A stretch of 54,738 bases of DNA from a virus. The position numbers and the translations under genes were made by a program. Shown here in pieces: positions 34,899-42,690 of the stretch; position 1 is the first letter of the stretch; each line of letters starts with the position of its first letter. The stretch is taken from IMG/VR virus record IMGVR_UViG_3300002835_000249, positions 1 through 54,738 of that record. One strand, given 5' to 3'. Under the pieces are notes generated by a model. The model was not told where the DNA came from, did no database searches, and saw only the letters and a list, made by a program, of their open reading frames with translations.

Positions 34899-35486
34899 AT
34901 GTCATTTTTATTTTCAAAAGAATTAAACGATCCTCAAAATTATTATTACTATACAAATGGTTTTAATAGTGAAGAATTAGACAAAGTTTATAAAGATGTA
35001 GCTACATTAGATTTTGAACAAGCAACTACTATAGACTCAAAATCAAATGGTAAAGAAATTAGATCATCATCTGTTAAATGGATACCAAACACATCACAAT
35101 GGAGCTGGTTGTATTTTAAATTAATGGATCTAGCTGTACAAGCTAATAATGCGTTATGGCATTTTGACTTATACTCAGTACAAGATTCAATTCAATATAC
35201 AGAATACTATGCTACAGAAAATGGACATTATACATGGCATCAAGATTTTGGACCAGGTACTCCATCATTAAGAAAAATATCAATCACAGTTCAATTATCA
35301 GGACCTGATGAATATGAAGGCGGTGATTTAGAATATTGGCAAGGCGGAAATAATATTATACAAGCCCCTAAAGATAAAGGTGTTGTATTTATATTTCCAT
35401 CATATATGATGCACCGTGTAACACCAGTAACTAAAGGTATACGTCGATCATTTGTTTTATGGGTAGGAGGAGAACATTATAAATAA
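34899..35486 (+). CDS. 2-oxoglutarate/Fe(II)-dependent oxygenase
   Basis: The product has 195 residues, single domain. WHQDFGPG holds the His114-x-Asp116 iron ligands, HRVTPV the distal His172, and GIRRSFVLWVGG the Arg that binds 2-oxoglutarate. This matches the small prolyl-4-hydroxylase-like (PKHD type) oxygenases common in T4-type phages. EGGDLEYWQGG lies in the expected double-stranded beta-helix. It starts 3 bases after the glycosyltransferase stop. The substrate is unknown; fibre collagen, another virion protein or a nucleobase are options. Confidence 0.88.
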   Translation: MSFLFSKELNDPQNYYYYTNGFNSEELDKVYKDVATLDFEQATTIDSKSNGKEIRSSSVKWIPNTSQWSWLYFKLMDLAVQANNALWHFDLYSVQDSIQYTEYYATENGHYTWHQDFGPGTPSLRKISITVQLSGPDEYEGGDLEYWQGGNNIIQAPKDKGVVFIFPSYMMHRVTPVTKGIRRSFVLWVGGEHYK

Positions 35487-35512
35487 ATTTGGTTGTTCTT
35501 TAGACTTCATAT

Positions 35513-35520
35513 ATATTTAT
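35513..35520 (+). promoter_or_regulatory. ATATTTAT motif, putative late promoter
   Basis: It lies 20 bases before the ATG at 35541, in a 54-base gap after the oxygenase gene. Confidence 0.5.
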
Positions 35521-35540
35521 ATCAAATAAAATAAATTATT

Positions 35541-35792
35541 ATGGTAACATTTTTAATTCTAGCTGCTGTTATTTCTGTTGTTGTTGGACTTTGGCTTCTT
35601 AATCAAAAACAAAATGAAGAGTTAAAAGAAATTAATAGTAATACTCATCCATGGGTTGATGATTTAGCACCTGAAGTTACCCCAGCTCCAATTGCTGAAA
35701 CTATTGCTAAGAAAAAAGCCGCTAAGAAAAAACCAACTGTAGTTAAAAAAACACCAGCTAAAAAAGTAGCTAAGAAAACTACTAAAAAATAA
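35541..35792 (+). CDS. Small membrane protein with Lys/Ala-rich tail
   Basis: The product has 83 residues. Residues 2-21 (FLILAAVISVVVGLWLLNQ) form one transmembrane segment at the N-terminus. A short acidic stretch follows, and the last 30 residues are a histone H1-like Lys/Ala/Pro/Thr tail (KKKAAKKKPTVVKKTPAKK). The tail should be cytoplasmic or bind nucleic acid or acidic partners. The combination could tether DNA or protein at the membrane. It pairs with the next gene, 2 bases away. Confidence 0.7.
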   Translation: MVTFLILAAVISVVVGLWLLNQKQNEELKEINSNTHPWVDDLAPEVTPAPIAETIAKKKAAKKKPTVVKKTPAKKVAKKTTKK

Positions 35793-35794
35793 TT

Positions 35795-36025
35795 ATGGGA
35801 GTTATATCTAAAAAATTAACAGAAGAAGAATTAAAATCTATTAGAGATATTAAACAAGAGTACACTAATTTAGCTTTAGCATTAGGTGAATTAGAATTAC
35901 AAAAATTAGGTGCTCATGAAACATATAAACAACTAGTAGAAAAAGAAAATAAAATAGCTGAGCAACTTCGTGGAAAATATGGTGATGGAACAATTGATCT
36001 TTCTACAGGAGAAATAAAAGCATAA
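35795..36025 (+). CDS. Small coiled-coil hypothetical protein
   Basis: The product has 76 residues, nearly all helical (LTEEELKSIRDIKQEYTNLA, then LGELELQKLGAHETYKQLVEKENKIAEQL), with a short C-terminal strand pair (YGDGTIDLSTGEI). Two helices joined by a turn suggest a prefoldin-like or helical hairpin fold. Similar small proteins are common in phages of Bacteroidota and of marine T4 type with no assigned function. It is co-transcribed with the membrane protein and followed by a terminator. Confidence 0.7.
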   Translation: MGVISKKLTEEELKSIRDIKQEYTNLALALGELELQKLGAHETYKQLVEKENKIAEQLRGKYGDGTIDLSTGEIKA

Positions 36026-36056
36026 TATGTATTGTTAGGTGTTAGGAGTTAATATA

Positions 36057-36096
36057 GAAGAAAGCCTCGACAGCAATGTCGGGGCTTCTTCGTTTT
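36057..36096 (+). terminator. Strong intrinsic terminator before the tail sheath gene
   Basis: The arm at 36057-36071 (ending GCCTCGAC) pairs with 36078-36091 (starting GTCGGGGC) over about 14 pairs with one bulged A, and TTTT follows. Confidence 0.9.
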
Positions 36097-36110
36097 ATAA
36101 TACACTCTAT

Positions 36111-36118
36111 ATATTTAT
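36111..36118 (+). promoter_or_regulatory. ATATTTAT motif, putative late promoter for the tail sheath
   Basis: It starts 14 bases after the terminator and ends 24 bases before the ATG at 36143. Confidence 0.55.
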
Positions 36119-36142
36119 CAGTAGACAAAATCTATTTAAAAC

Positions 36143-38278
36143 ATGGCGCAAGAAACATTAATTTCTCCAGGCGTACTCGCACGCGAGAATGATTTATCAC
36201 AAATAACACAAGGTCCAGTTACAGTTGGTTTAGCTTTAGTTGGTCCAACAGTTATGGGTCCAGTAAATGTACCTACAGTAGTTACTTCTTTTAGTGACTT
36301 TAAAAACAAATTTGGTGGTATGTTTACTAGTGGTGGAGCTAATTATGAGTTCCTAACATCAATATCTGTTAGAAATTATTTCCAACAAGGTGGTACTACA
36401 GCTTTAATTACCAGAGTAACTAAGACTAATTATAGCCCAGCTACATCTAGTGCTATTCCAAATAATATTCCTGGTGCTACAGCCGCTAACGCTGGTGCTT
36501 CTATTGATTTAACAACATCACCTATCTTTAACCTAGTAGCTGCTCGTGTTGATTTAGGATCTACTAGTGTAAATCTTATTGGTACAACATTTGATAATTA
36601 TCAAGTTGATAGTAACGGAAATAAGAGTGTTTTCTTCAACATGTATAATGATTATACAGTTGATACTTTCGGATACTCAGCTTCAAAAGCAGTTAATGAA
36701 ACTAGCGGATTAAGCATGTTAACTTCTAGTTATAATGCTGGTACTAATGTGTTAATTATTAGTGCCTCTTCAGCTGGTACTGCGGCTAACAGTTGGACAA
36801 TGTATGCTGGTCAATATTATTTCTATGAAAATTCATTCTTCCCACTTAGTGATTCATTTACAGGTGGTATTGATGGTAGTGGCCAACCAACATTTGTATT
36901 AGAAACTTTATCTAATGGTATTTTAATGAACAACTCAGGTTCTATTTTATCTGATAATTCATTAATAAGTGGTTCAACAGATAATTTAAGATGGGAAATT
37001 CAAAATGCTAATACTTCAAGTGGTACATTTACATTATTAGTTCGTCAAGGTAATGACAATCAAAACAGTAAAATTGTTTTAGAAACATATTCTAATGTTT
37101 CATTGGATCCAAATCAACCTAACTATTTAGAGGCTGTTGTTGGTAACCAATCAAAAACTGCTGTTAAAGACGCTGATGGTCAATATTATATTCAAGTATC
37201 TGGTGACTATCCAAACAATAGCCGCTATGTACGTGTAAAACAAGTTAATTACACAACTCCAAATTATTTTGATAATGCTGGAAACGCTAAAAACGAATTC
37301 ACACAATCAATCCCAGTAAATGGTAGTGGTTCTCAAGGTGGTGCTTTTGGTGGTGCCTCTGGTGATGATTTAAATAATATTGGAAATACTTTATTTACTA
37401 ACATTGGTTCAACAACTCAAGGTTTAGTTCAAGGTAACTACGCTACAGCTTCTGCTTTATTGAGTAATAAAGATGAATTTGATTTCAATTTAGTAGCTAC
37501 TCCAGGTTTGATCCAATCATTACACTCTTCAGCAGTAGGTAATTTTATCAGTTTAGCTGAAGAAAGAGGTGATTGTTTCTACATCACTGACTTGTCACCA
37601 TATGGTGTTACACTTAAAACTGTAACTAACCAAGCAGCTGGTTTAGATACTAACTATGCTGGTGTTTACTGGCCTTGGGTTCAAGTAATATCTCAAGAAA
37701 CTGGTAAGCGTGTATGGGTTCCAGCTTCAACAATTATGCCAGGTGTATATGCATTTAATGATAATGTAAGTGCTGAATGGTTTGCTCCAGCTGGTTTAAC
37801 AAGAGGTGGATTAGGTAATGTATTACAAGCTGAAAGAAAATTATCTCCAACAGATCGTGATAATCTATATGCTGGTAAAGTTAATCCAATTGCTACTTTC
37901 CCTAATATTGGTGTAGCTGCATTTGGTCAGAAAACATTACAGAAAAAAGCTAGTGCTTTAGATCGTATCAACGTTCGTCGTCTATTAATTGCTCTTAAGC
38001 GTTACATTGGTAATGTATCTGAAAACTTAGTATTCGAACAAAATACAGCTGTAACTCGTAATGCGTTCTTAGCTCAAGTTACTCCATACTTAGAAAGTGT
38101 ACAACAACGTCAAGGTTTATACGCGTTTAAAGTAGTAATGGATGAATCAAATAACACTCCAGATGTAATTGATCGTAACCAATTAGTAGGTCAGATCTAT
38201 TTACAACCAACTAAGACTGCTGAATTTATCTTATTAGATTTCAACATCTTACCAACTGGTGTAGAATTCGGTTCATAA
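36143..38278 (+). CDS. 18: Contractile tail sheath protein, T4 gp18-like
   Basis: The product has 711 residues (T4 gp18 is 659). The N-terminus ISPGVLARENDLSQ and the conserved first-domain strands (VTVGLALVGPTVMGPVNVPT) are typical, as is SFSDFKNKFGG near residue 50. The C-terminal domain carries VQVISQETGKRVWVPASTIM, the RINVRRLLIALKR helix and the last strands that link neighbouring subunits (LQPTKTAEFILLDFNILPTG). The middle (about 115-420) holds variable protruding domains. The gene has a terminator upstream and its own promoter motif, in line with very high expression. Confidence 0.95.
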   Translation: MAQETLISPGVLARENDLSQITQGPVTVGLALVGPTVMGPVNVPTVVTSFSDFKNKFGGMFTSGGANYEFLTSISVRNYFQQGGTTALITRVTKTNYSPATSSAIPNNIPGATAANAGASIDLTTSPIFNLVAARVDLGSTSVNLIGTTFDNYQVDSNGNKSVFFNMYNDYTVDTFGYSASKAVNETSGLSMLTSSYNAGTNVLIISASSAGTAANSWTMYAGQYYFYENSFFPLSDSFTGGIDGSGQPTFVLETLSNGILMNNSGSILSDNSLISGSTDNLRWEIQNANTSSGTFTLLVRQGNDNQNSKIVLETYSNVSLDPNQPNYLEAVVGNQSKTAVKDADGQYYIQVSGDYPNNSRYVRVKQVNYTTPNYFDNAGNAKNEFTQSIPVNGSGSQGGAFGGASGDDLNNIGNTLFTNIGSTTQGLVQGNYATASALLSNKDEFDFNLVATPGLIQSLHSSAVGNFISLAEERGDCFYITDLSPYGVTLKTVTNQAAGLDTNYAGVYWPWVQVISQETGKRVWVPASTIMPGVYAFNDNVSAEWFAPAGLTRGGLGNVLQAERKLSPTDRDNLYAGKVNPIATFPNIGVAAFGQKTLQKKASALDRINVRRLLIALKRYIGNVSENLVFEQNTAVTRNAFLAQVTPYLESVQQRQGLYAFKVVMDESNNTPDVIDRNQLVGQIYLQPTKTAEFILLDFNILPTGVEFGS

Positions 38279-38294
38279 AAAAACAAAATTATTA

Positions 38295-38302
38295 ATATTT
38301 AT
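38295..38302 (+). promoter_or_regulatory. ATATTTAT motif, putative late promoter for the tail tube
   Basis: It lies in the 40-base gap between sheath and tube genes and ends 16 bases before the ATG at 38319. Confidence 0.5.
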
Positions 38303-38318
38303 ATAAAATAACAATACA

Positions 38319-38804
38319 ATGGCAGTATTAGATCCAAATGAAATAATGTTCACCGCGTTTGAACCTAAAGTTCAGAATCGCTTTTTGATGTACATCGGTG
38401 GTATTCCATCATATTTAATCAGAAAGGCTTCTACACCATCATTCAACGCAGGTGAAATTGTATTAGATCATATCAACGTTTACCGTAAAGTTAAAGGTAA
38501 AGTTCGTTGGAACGATATGAGTTTAGAATTATATGATCCTGTAAACCCAAGCGGTGCTCAAGCTGTAATGGAATGGGCTCGTTTAGCACACGAATCAGTA
38601 ACTGGACGTGATGGATATTCAGATTTCTATAAAAAAGATTTACGTTTAGATATCTTAGGACCAGTTGGTGATGTAGTAGGTGAGTGGATTATCAAAGGTG
38701 CTTATGTTAAAGAAGCTAACTTTGGTGAGTATGATTGGGCAAATGAAGCTTATGTAAGCATCACTACCACAATCGCTATGGATTACTGTATCTTGAACTA
38801 CTAA
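38319..38804 (+). CDS. 19: Tail tube protein, T4 gp19-like
   Basis: The product has 161 residues (T4 gp19 is 163). It starts with a helix and strand (FEPKVQNRFLMYIGGIPSYL), then RKASTPSF and KVRWNDMSLELYDPVNPSGA, and ends with DWANEAYVSITTTIAMDYCIL, the usual pattern of tail tube subunits. It stacks as hexamers inside the sheath. The order sheath, tube, terminator is as in T4-type genomes. Confidence 0.93.
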   Translation: MAVLDPNEIMFTAFEPKVQNRFLMYIGGIPSYLIRKASTPSFNAGEIVLDHINVYRKVKGKVRWNDMSLELYDPVNPSGAQAVMEWARLAHESVTGRDGYSDFYKKDLRLDILGPVGDVVGEWIIKGAYVKEANFGEYDWANEAYVSITTTIAMDYCILNY

Positions 38805-38828
38805 TTCAGTTCAACATATTTTAAAGAG

Positions 38829-38854
38829 CCGTCCTTTTGGACGGCTTTTTTTAT
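38829..38854 (+). terminator. Strong intrinsic terminator after the tail tube gene
   Basis: AGCCGTCC (38829-38836) pairs with GGACGGCT (38841-38848) around TTTT, followed by a T7 run. Confidence 0.95.
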
Positions 38855-38862
38855 CTTTGTAT

Positions 38863-38870
38863 ATTTATAT
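38863..38870 (+). promoter_or_regulatory. ATATTTAT motif, putative late promoter
   Basis: It begins 8 bases after the terminator T run and ends 21 bases before the ATG at 38892. Confidence 0.55.
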
Positions 38871-38891
38871 ATATAAAACAATAAATACGTT

Positions 38892-39650
38892 ATGGAAGAA
38901 AAATTAAAGTTTCCAACTGAACAAGTAGAATTACCATCAAAAGGTTTACCTTACTCACCTGACTCTCCATTATCTAAAGGTGTACTTGAAATGAAGTACA
39001 TGACTGCTAAAGAAGAAGACATTTTAACCAATGTTAACTTTATTAAACAAGGTATTGTAATTGATAAGTTATTACAATCATTGATTGTTACTCCTATTAG
39101 TTATAATGATTTATTAATTGGTGATAAGAATGCCTTATTAATAGCTGCTCGTATTTTAGGATATGGTAAAGATTATGAGTTTGAATATGATGATCCAGAA
39201 ACAGGAGTTAAACAAAATGTTACTGTGGATTTATCATTACTTGATCCTAAACCAATACATTCAGTTTTAAAACAAGGTAAAAATGAGTTTGAATTAACTT
39301 TACCAAGTAAAACTATTGTTACTTTTAAGTTATTAACTCATGGTGATGAAAAAAGAATTGATAAAGAAGTTGAAGGATTAAAACGTGTTAATCCAAATGG
39401 TTCTTATGATATCACAACACGTTTGAAACATATGATTACTTCAGTTAATGGAAGTAGAGAACAAGAAGATATTAGAAAATATGCTGATTCTATGTTAGTA
39501 GGTGATTCAAGAACTTTAAGAAAAAAATATAAAGAAATTGAACCAGATCTTCCATTAAAGTTTAATTATACTACACCAGGTGGTGACGTTGTGGAGGGCG
39601 TCAATTTACCAATAGGGATCAACTTTCTTTGGCCTGATACCAGCTTATAA
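38892..39650 (+). CDS. 26: Baseplate hub assembly protein, T4 gp26-like
   Basis: The product has 252 residues. LPSKGLPYSPDSPLSKGVLE and MKYMTAKEEDILTNVNFIKQG (about 15-55), followed by IDKLLQSLI, are the family signature of the T4 baseplate protein group that contains gp26. FELTLPSKTIVTFKLLTHGDE near 135-155 and LRKKYKEIEPDLPLKF near 210-225 also fit. The protein helps assemble the central hub. The position just before a small gene and the tape measure gene agrees with a tail-assembly chaperone-like role. Confidence 0.8.
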   Translation: MEEKLKFPTEQVELPSKGLPYSPDSPLSKGVLEMKYMTAKEEDILTNVNFIKQGIVIDKLLQSLIVTPISYNDLLIGDKNALLIAARILGYGKDYEFEYDDPETGVKQNVTVDLSLLDPKPIHSVLKQGKNEFELTLPSKTIVTFKLLTHGDEKRIDKEVEGLKRVNPNGSYDITTRLKHMITSVNGSREQEDIRKYADSMLVGDSRTLRKKYKEIEPDLPLKFNYTTPGGDVVEGVNLPIGINFLWPDTSL

Positions 39651-39654
39651 GCCT

Positions 39655-39662
39655 ATATTTAT
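39655..39662 (+). promoter_or_regulatory. ATATTTAT motif overlapping the start codon at 39661
   Basis: The last two bases of the motif are the first two of the ATG, as at 50030. If it is a promoter, translation would be leaderless or begin at the next in-frame ATG (39727). Confidence 0.35.
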
Positions 39663-39903
39663 GACTGAAATCCATGATTTGGTTTATCATGGAAATGGTG
39701 GATTTATTTATAGTGAGGTGTATAATATGCCTATACAAATACGTAAGTTTCATATTCGTAAAATCAATGATTATATTGAAAAACAAAATGAACAATATGA
39801 AAACGCTAGAAAAGGTACACAAGTAACAAATAATAAACAACCAGCTCGCCCAAACATACCACAAGCTGATTTTACTACATCAGCTAAAGCGCCCAAAAAA
39901 TAG
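39661..39903 (+). CDS. Small tail-assembly protein between hub factor and tape measure
   Basis: The product has 80 residues. IHDLVYHGNGGFIYSEVYNM leads into MPIQIRKFHIRKINDYIEKQ, a pattern of small T4-type proteins located between gp26 and the tape measure (LP/MP..(L/I)R.(W/F)...). These are probably tail chaperones. The C-terminal half is Gln/Asn/Pro/Lys-rich and disordered. The start may be the in-frame ATG at 39727 (MPIQIRK) if the overlapping ATATTTAT is a real promoter. The stop TAG lies inside the terminator hairpin. Confidence 0.65.
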   Translation: MTEIHDLVYHGNGGFIYSEVYNMPIQIRKFHIRKINDYIEKQNEQYENARKGTQVTNNKQPARPNIPQADFTTSAKAPKK

Positions 39904-39911
39904 GGCGCTTT
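39886..39911. terminator. Terminator hairpin containing a stop codon
   Basis: AAAGCGCCC (39886-39894) pairs with GGGCGCTTT (39903-39911) over 9 perfect pairs. The loop includes most of the TAG that ends the preceding gene. A/T runs on both sides could let it work in both directions. Confidence 0.8.
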
Positions 39912-39912
39912 C

Positions 39913-39920
39913 ATATTTAT
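39913..39920 (+). promoter_or_regulatory. ATATTTAT motif, putative late promoter for the tape measure
   Basis: It starts 2 bases after the terminator and ends 24 bases before the ATG at 39945. Confidence 0.55.
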
Positions 39921-39944
39921 ACGCGGTAAAACTTAATATTTTAA

Positions 39945-42347
39945 ATGGCAGCACCAACTCCAGAAGAGTTAAGAAGGCAACAAGAATTTGAAGCCAGCAT
40001 TAGACGAGTACAAGAGTACTATAAGGCTATGGGCTTCTCTGTTGATACTATTAGAAAAAATACTGAGACACTTAGAGAAGATCAAGTAGCTTTAGCTGAG
40101 GCAGCTCGTGTAGCTGATGACTATTTTGATAGGATGGCTTTTTCAACTCGTGATTTAGCCAAAACTTTCGCTAATGTTTTAGGTGATGTAAAAGGATTAA
40201 ATGTAAACGCTAATAAAGGAGTTGTAGCATTTAAACAGTTAAATACTATAGCAGATGACTTAGCTCGTCATCAAGAAGGTATTAATAAATTAAGTGCTAA
40301 AGATTTAGAAAACTTACAGAAAAAATTTAAGAAAAATAAAGATATTCTCTTTAATGCTGTTGACATTATTAAAGCTAAAGGAGCTGAAACTGAATTAGAG
40401 AGAAATTTAATAAAAGAATATGACGAAGCTGTAGCTAAAGGATATGATAGACTTCAAATTGAAGAAATATTAGGTAAAAAAATAAGTGATTCTTTAGAGA
40501 AAGAAAAAAATATCACTAAGGAACTTAATATTAGAGGAGCAGTATTACAAGGAGCAGCTGGGTTAATGGATAAACTTGGGTTAGGTGCTTTTACCCAAGT
40601 TATGAATCTTGAAGCTGCTAATGAAGAATTAAAAGAAGAATATGAGCGTACAGGTGATTTAAACGCAGCATTTAAAAAAGCAACTAGTACATTATTTGAT
40701 GGACTAAAAAGAGCATTAAATGATCCAGCTACAAGTTTAGCTGTGTATAGTTCAATAGCTAAAAAAGCATTTAGTTCATTAGGTAATGATCTAAAAAATT
40801 TATATAATGGTTTCTTAGAAGTAAATAAACAAGTAGCTGGTTTAGGTCGTTCATTAGGTACTAGTACAGAACAAGCTAAAGTACTAATTGGTGAAGCTAA
40901 GAGTGTAGGCCGCGAAATGGGTGATGTAACATTCACTGGAGCCGATTATGCTAAATCAATGGCTGCAGCTGCTGAATCTTTAGGATTACAAGTTCAGTTA
41001 AGTGGAGAAACTTATCATGAGTTAACCAAGATGACTGAACAAATGGGATTACAAGTAGATGAATCTACTCAAATATATAAGTTAGGAGTTTTAAATAATC
41101 AAGAATTAAGTGATACAAATAAAGTTATAGCTGCTGGTATTGTTCAAGCACAAAGACAATTTGGAATACAAGTTAATGCTAAACAAGTATTTGCTGAAAT
41201 AGGAAAACTAAGTAAAGCTACATTAGCTAATTTTAAACAAAACCCAGAAGCATTAGCTAAAGCAGTAGTACAAGCTAAAGCATTGGGTTCTAGTTTAGAT
41301 AAAATGGATGCTTCAGCTCAATCACTTTTAAACTTTGAATCATCAATTCAAAATGAACTTGAGGCTGAATTGTTAACTGGTAAAGCTATTAACTTAGAAA
41401 AAGCCAGAGAAGCAGCTTTAAATAATGACCAAGTTGGATACATGAATGCTATAGCTGAACAAACAGGTAATATTCATGAGTTCAATAAAATGAATAGAAT
41501 ACAACAAGAAGCTGTAGCTAAGGCTCTTGGTTTCTCAAGAGAAGAATTAGCTGGTATGTTAACTGAACAAGAAACTTTTAACAAGTTAGGTGATGTGACA
41601 GGTAAAACAGCTGAAGAACAACTTAGAATAGCTCGTGAAAGAGGATTAAGTGAACAAGATTCTTTAGTTGTGAGTCTACAACAACAAGCTTCAGCTGAAA
41701 AATTAGAAAAAACATTCCAGAGTTTAAAAGAAACTATTGCTGGTTTAGTTGAAGGTGAACTAGGACAAATGGTTGGTAGTATAGCTGAGATGTTAAATTC
41801 AACAGCTGGTATAGCTACAGTTATTACTGTTATGGCAACTAGTGGTATAACTAAACTTTTAGTTGGATTTGGATCATTAATTAAAGCAGCTAGAGCCTTA
41901 AAGGCGTTAGAAATAGGATCAGCTATAGCATCAGGTTGGAGAGCAGCTATGAGTAGTCCAACATCATTACTCACTGGAGGTTTAGCTGGTTTAGCTTTAG
42001 GAGGTGTATTAACAGCAGCTATTATGTCTTCTGTAGGTAGTGTCAAAGCAGACGATATGTTTTCTGGTTATGGTGACAGAACATTAATAACACCTAAAGG
42101 ATCATATGCTTTAAACAATAATGATACTGTAATTGCTGGTACAAATCTATTTAGAGGAAATGATGTAATATCAGGTCCAGTAGATTCAATTAATTTAACT
42201 GGTGGTGTAGAATCTAAATTAGAAGCTATGACAAGAAGTATAGCAGATTTAGCATCAAGACCAGTAACAGTTAACGCAGGTACTGATGCTATTTTACGAC
42301 TTCAGACAGCCCAATCACAATATGGTGCACCTAACTCATTTGCTTAA
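39945..42347 (+). CDS. Tail tape measure protein
   Basis: The product has 800 residues. It is mostly helical and coiled coil (for example EELRRQQEFEASIRRVQEYY at the start and long Ala/Lys/Glu-rich helices to about 580). It has hydrophobic segments near 620-705 (GIATVITVMATSGITKLLVG and GGLAGLALGGVLTAAIMSSVG) that could cross the host membrane during ejection. The C-terminus (DDMFSGYGDRTLITPKGSYA) is the usual tape measure tail. It fills the tube and sets tail length, as T4 gp29 does. It follows the hub assembly genes and precedes baseplate genes. Confidence 0.9.
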   Translation: MAAPTPEELRRQQEFEASIRRVQEYYKAMGFSVDTIRKNTETLREDQVALAEAARVADDYFDRMAFSTRDLAKTFANVLGDVKGLNVNANKGVVAFKQLNTIADDLARHQEGINKLSAKDLENLQKKFKKNKDILFNAVDIIKAKGAETELERNLIKEYDEAVAKGYDRLQIEEILGKKISDSLEKEKNITKELNIRGAVLQGAAGLMDKLGLGAFTQVMNLEAANEELKEEYERTGDLNAAFKKATSTLFDGLKRALNDPATSLAVYSSIAKKAFSSLGNDLKNLYNGFLEVNKQVAGLGRSLGTSTEQAKVLIGEAKSVGREMGDVTFTGADYAKSMAAAAESLGLQVQLSGETYHELTKMTEQMGLQVDESTQIYKLGVLNNQELSDTNKVIAAGIVQAQRQFGIQVNAKQVFAEIGKLSKATLANFKQNPEALAKAVVQAKALGSSLDKMDASAQSLLNFESSIQNELEAELLTGKAINLEKAREAALNNDQVGYMNAIAEQTGNIHEFNKMNRIQQEAVAKALGFSREELAGMLTEQETFNKLGDVTGKTAEEQLRIARERGLSEQDSLVVSLQQQASAEKLEKTFQSLKETIAGLVEGELGQMVGSIAEMLNSTAGIATVITVMATSGITKLLVGFGSLIKAARALKALEIGSAIASGWRAAMSSPTSLLTGGLAGLALGGVLTAAIMSSVGSVKADDMFSGYGDRTLITPKGSYALNNNDTVIAGTNLFRGNDVISGPVDSINLTGGVESKLEAMTRSIADLASRPVTVNAGTDAILRLQTAQSQYGAPNSFA

Positions 42348-42348
42348 C

Positions 42349-42356
42349 ATATTTAT
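42349..42356 (+). promoter_or_regulatory. ATATTTAT motif, putative late promoter
   Basis: It begins 2 bases after the tape measure stop and ends 23 bases before the ATG at 42380. Confidence 0.5.
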
Positions 42357-42379
42357 ATCAAACATTAAAACGTAACAAA

Positions 42380-42676
42380 ATGTCAATAAGAAACCAATTA
42401 AATGGATCTACACCTCAGGGTTTAAGTTTACAAGGTCAACCTGGTCCTAACTTTGAGAATGAAGGACAACGTACAACTTCAGATATTCAAGCTTTAGTTA
42501 ACTCTAACGCTTTACAAGCCTCTCAAGACTTGTTAACTGGAAGAGTACAAGGTTCATTTTTAACACCTCAATCTAATCCTCCAGTATCTGTACCTAATAA
42601 CTTTGCTGGTAGACCTTACTATCCATCTTTAGGTGGAGTTTATAGAGACAGAGGTCCTCGTGATGGTAGATACTAA
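42380..42676 (+). CDS. 98-residue hypothetical tail protein
   Basis: The product is Gln/Asn/Pro/Gly-rich with little predicted structure (GLSLQGQPGPNFENEG, NNFAGRPYYPSLGGVYRDRG). A short helix (TSDIQALVNSNALQASQDLL) lies in the middle. Situated between tape measure and baseplate genes, it is likely a small virion component or assembly factor. No family is recognised. Confidence 0.7.
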   Translation: MSIRNQLNGSTPQGLSLQGQPGPNFENEGQRTTSDIQALVNSNALQASQDLLTGRVQGSFLTPQSNPPVSVPNNFAGRPYYPSLGGVYRDRGPRDGRY

Positions 42677-42690
42677 AATAAAATTAGTGA

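Noticed and set aside
38892-39903. Programmed frameshift joining the gp26-like gene and the small gene, as in lambda-type tail chaperones
   Set aside because: There is a clear stop, a 10-base gap and a separate ATG, and I saw no slippery heptamer at the junction.
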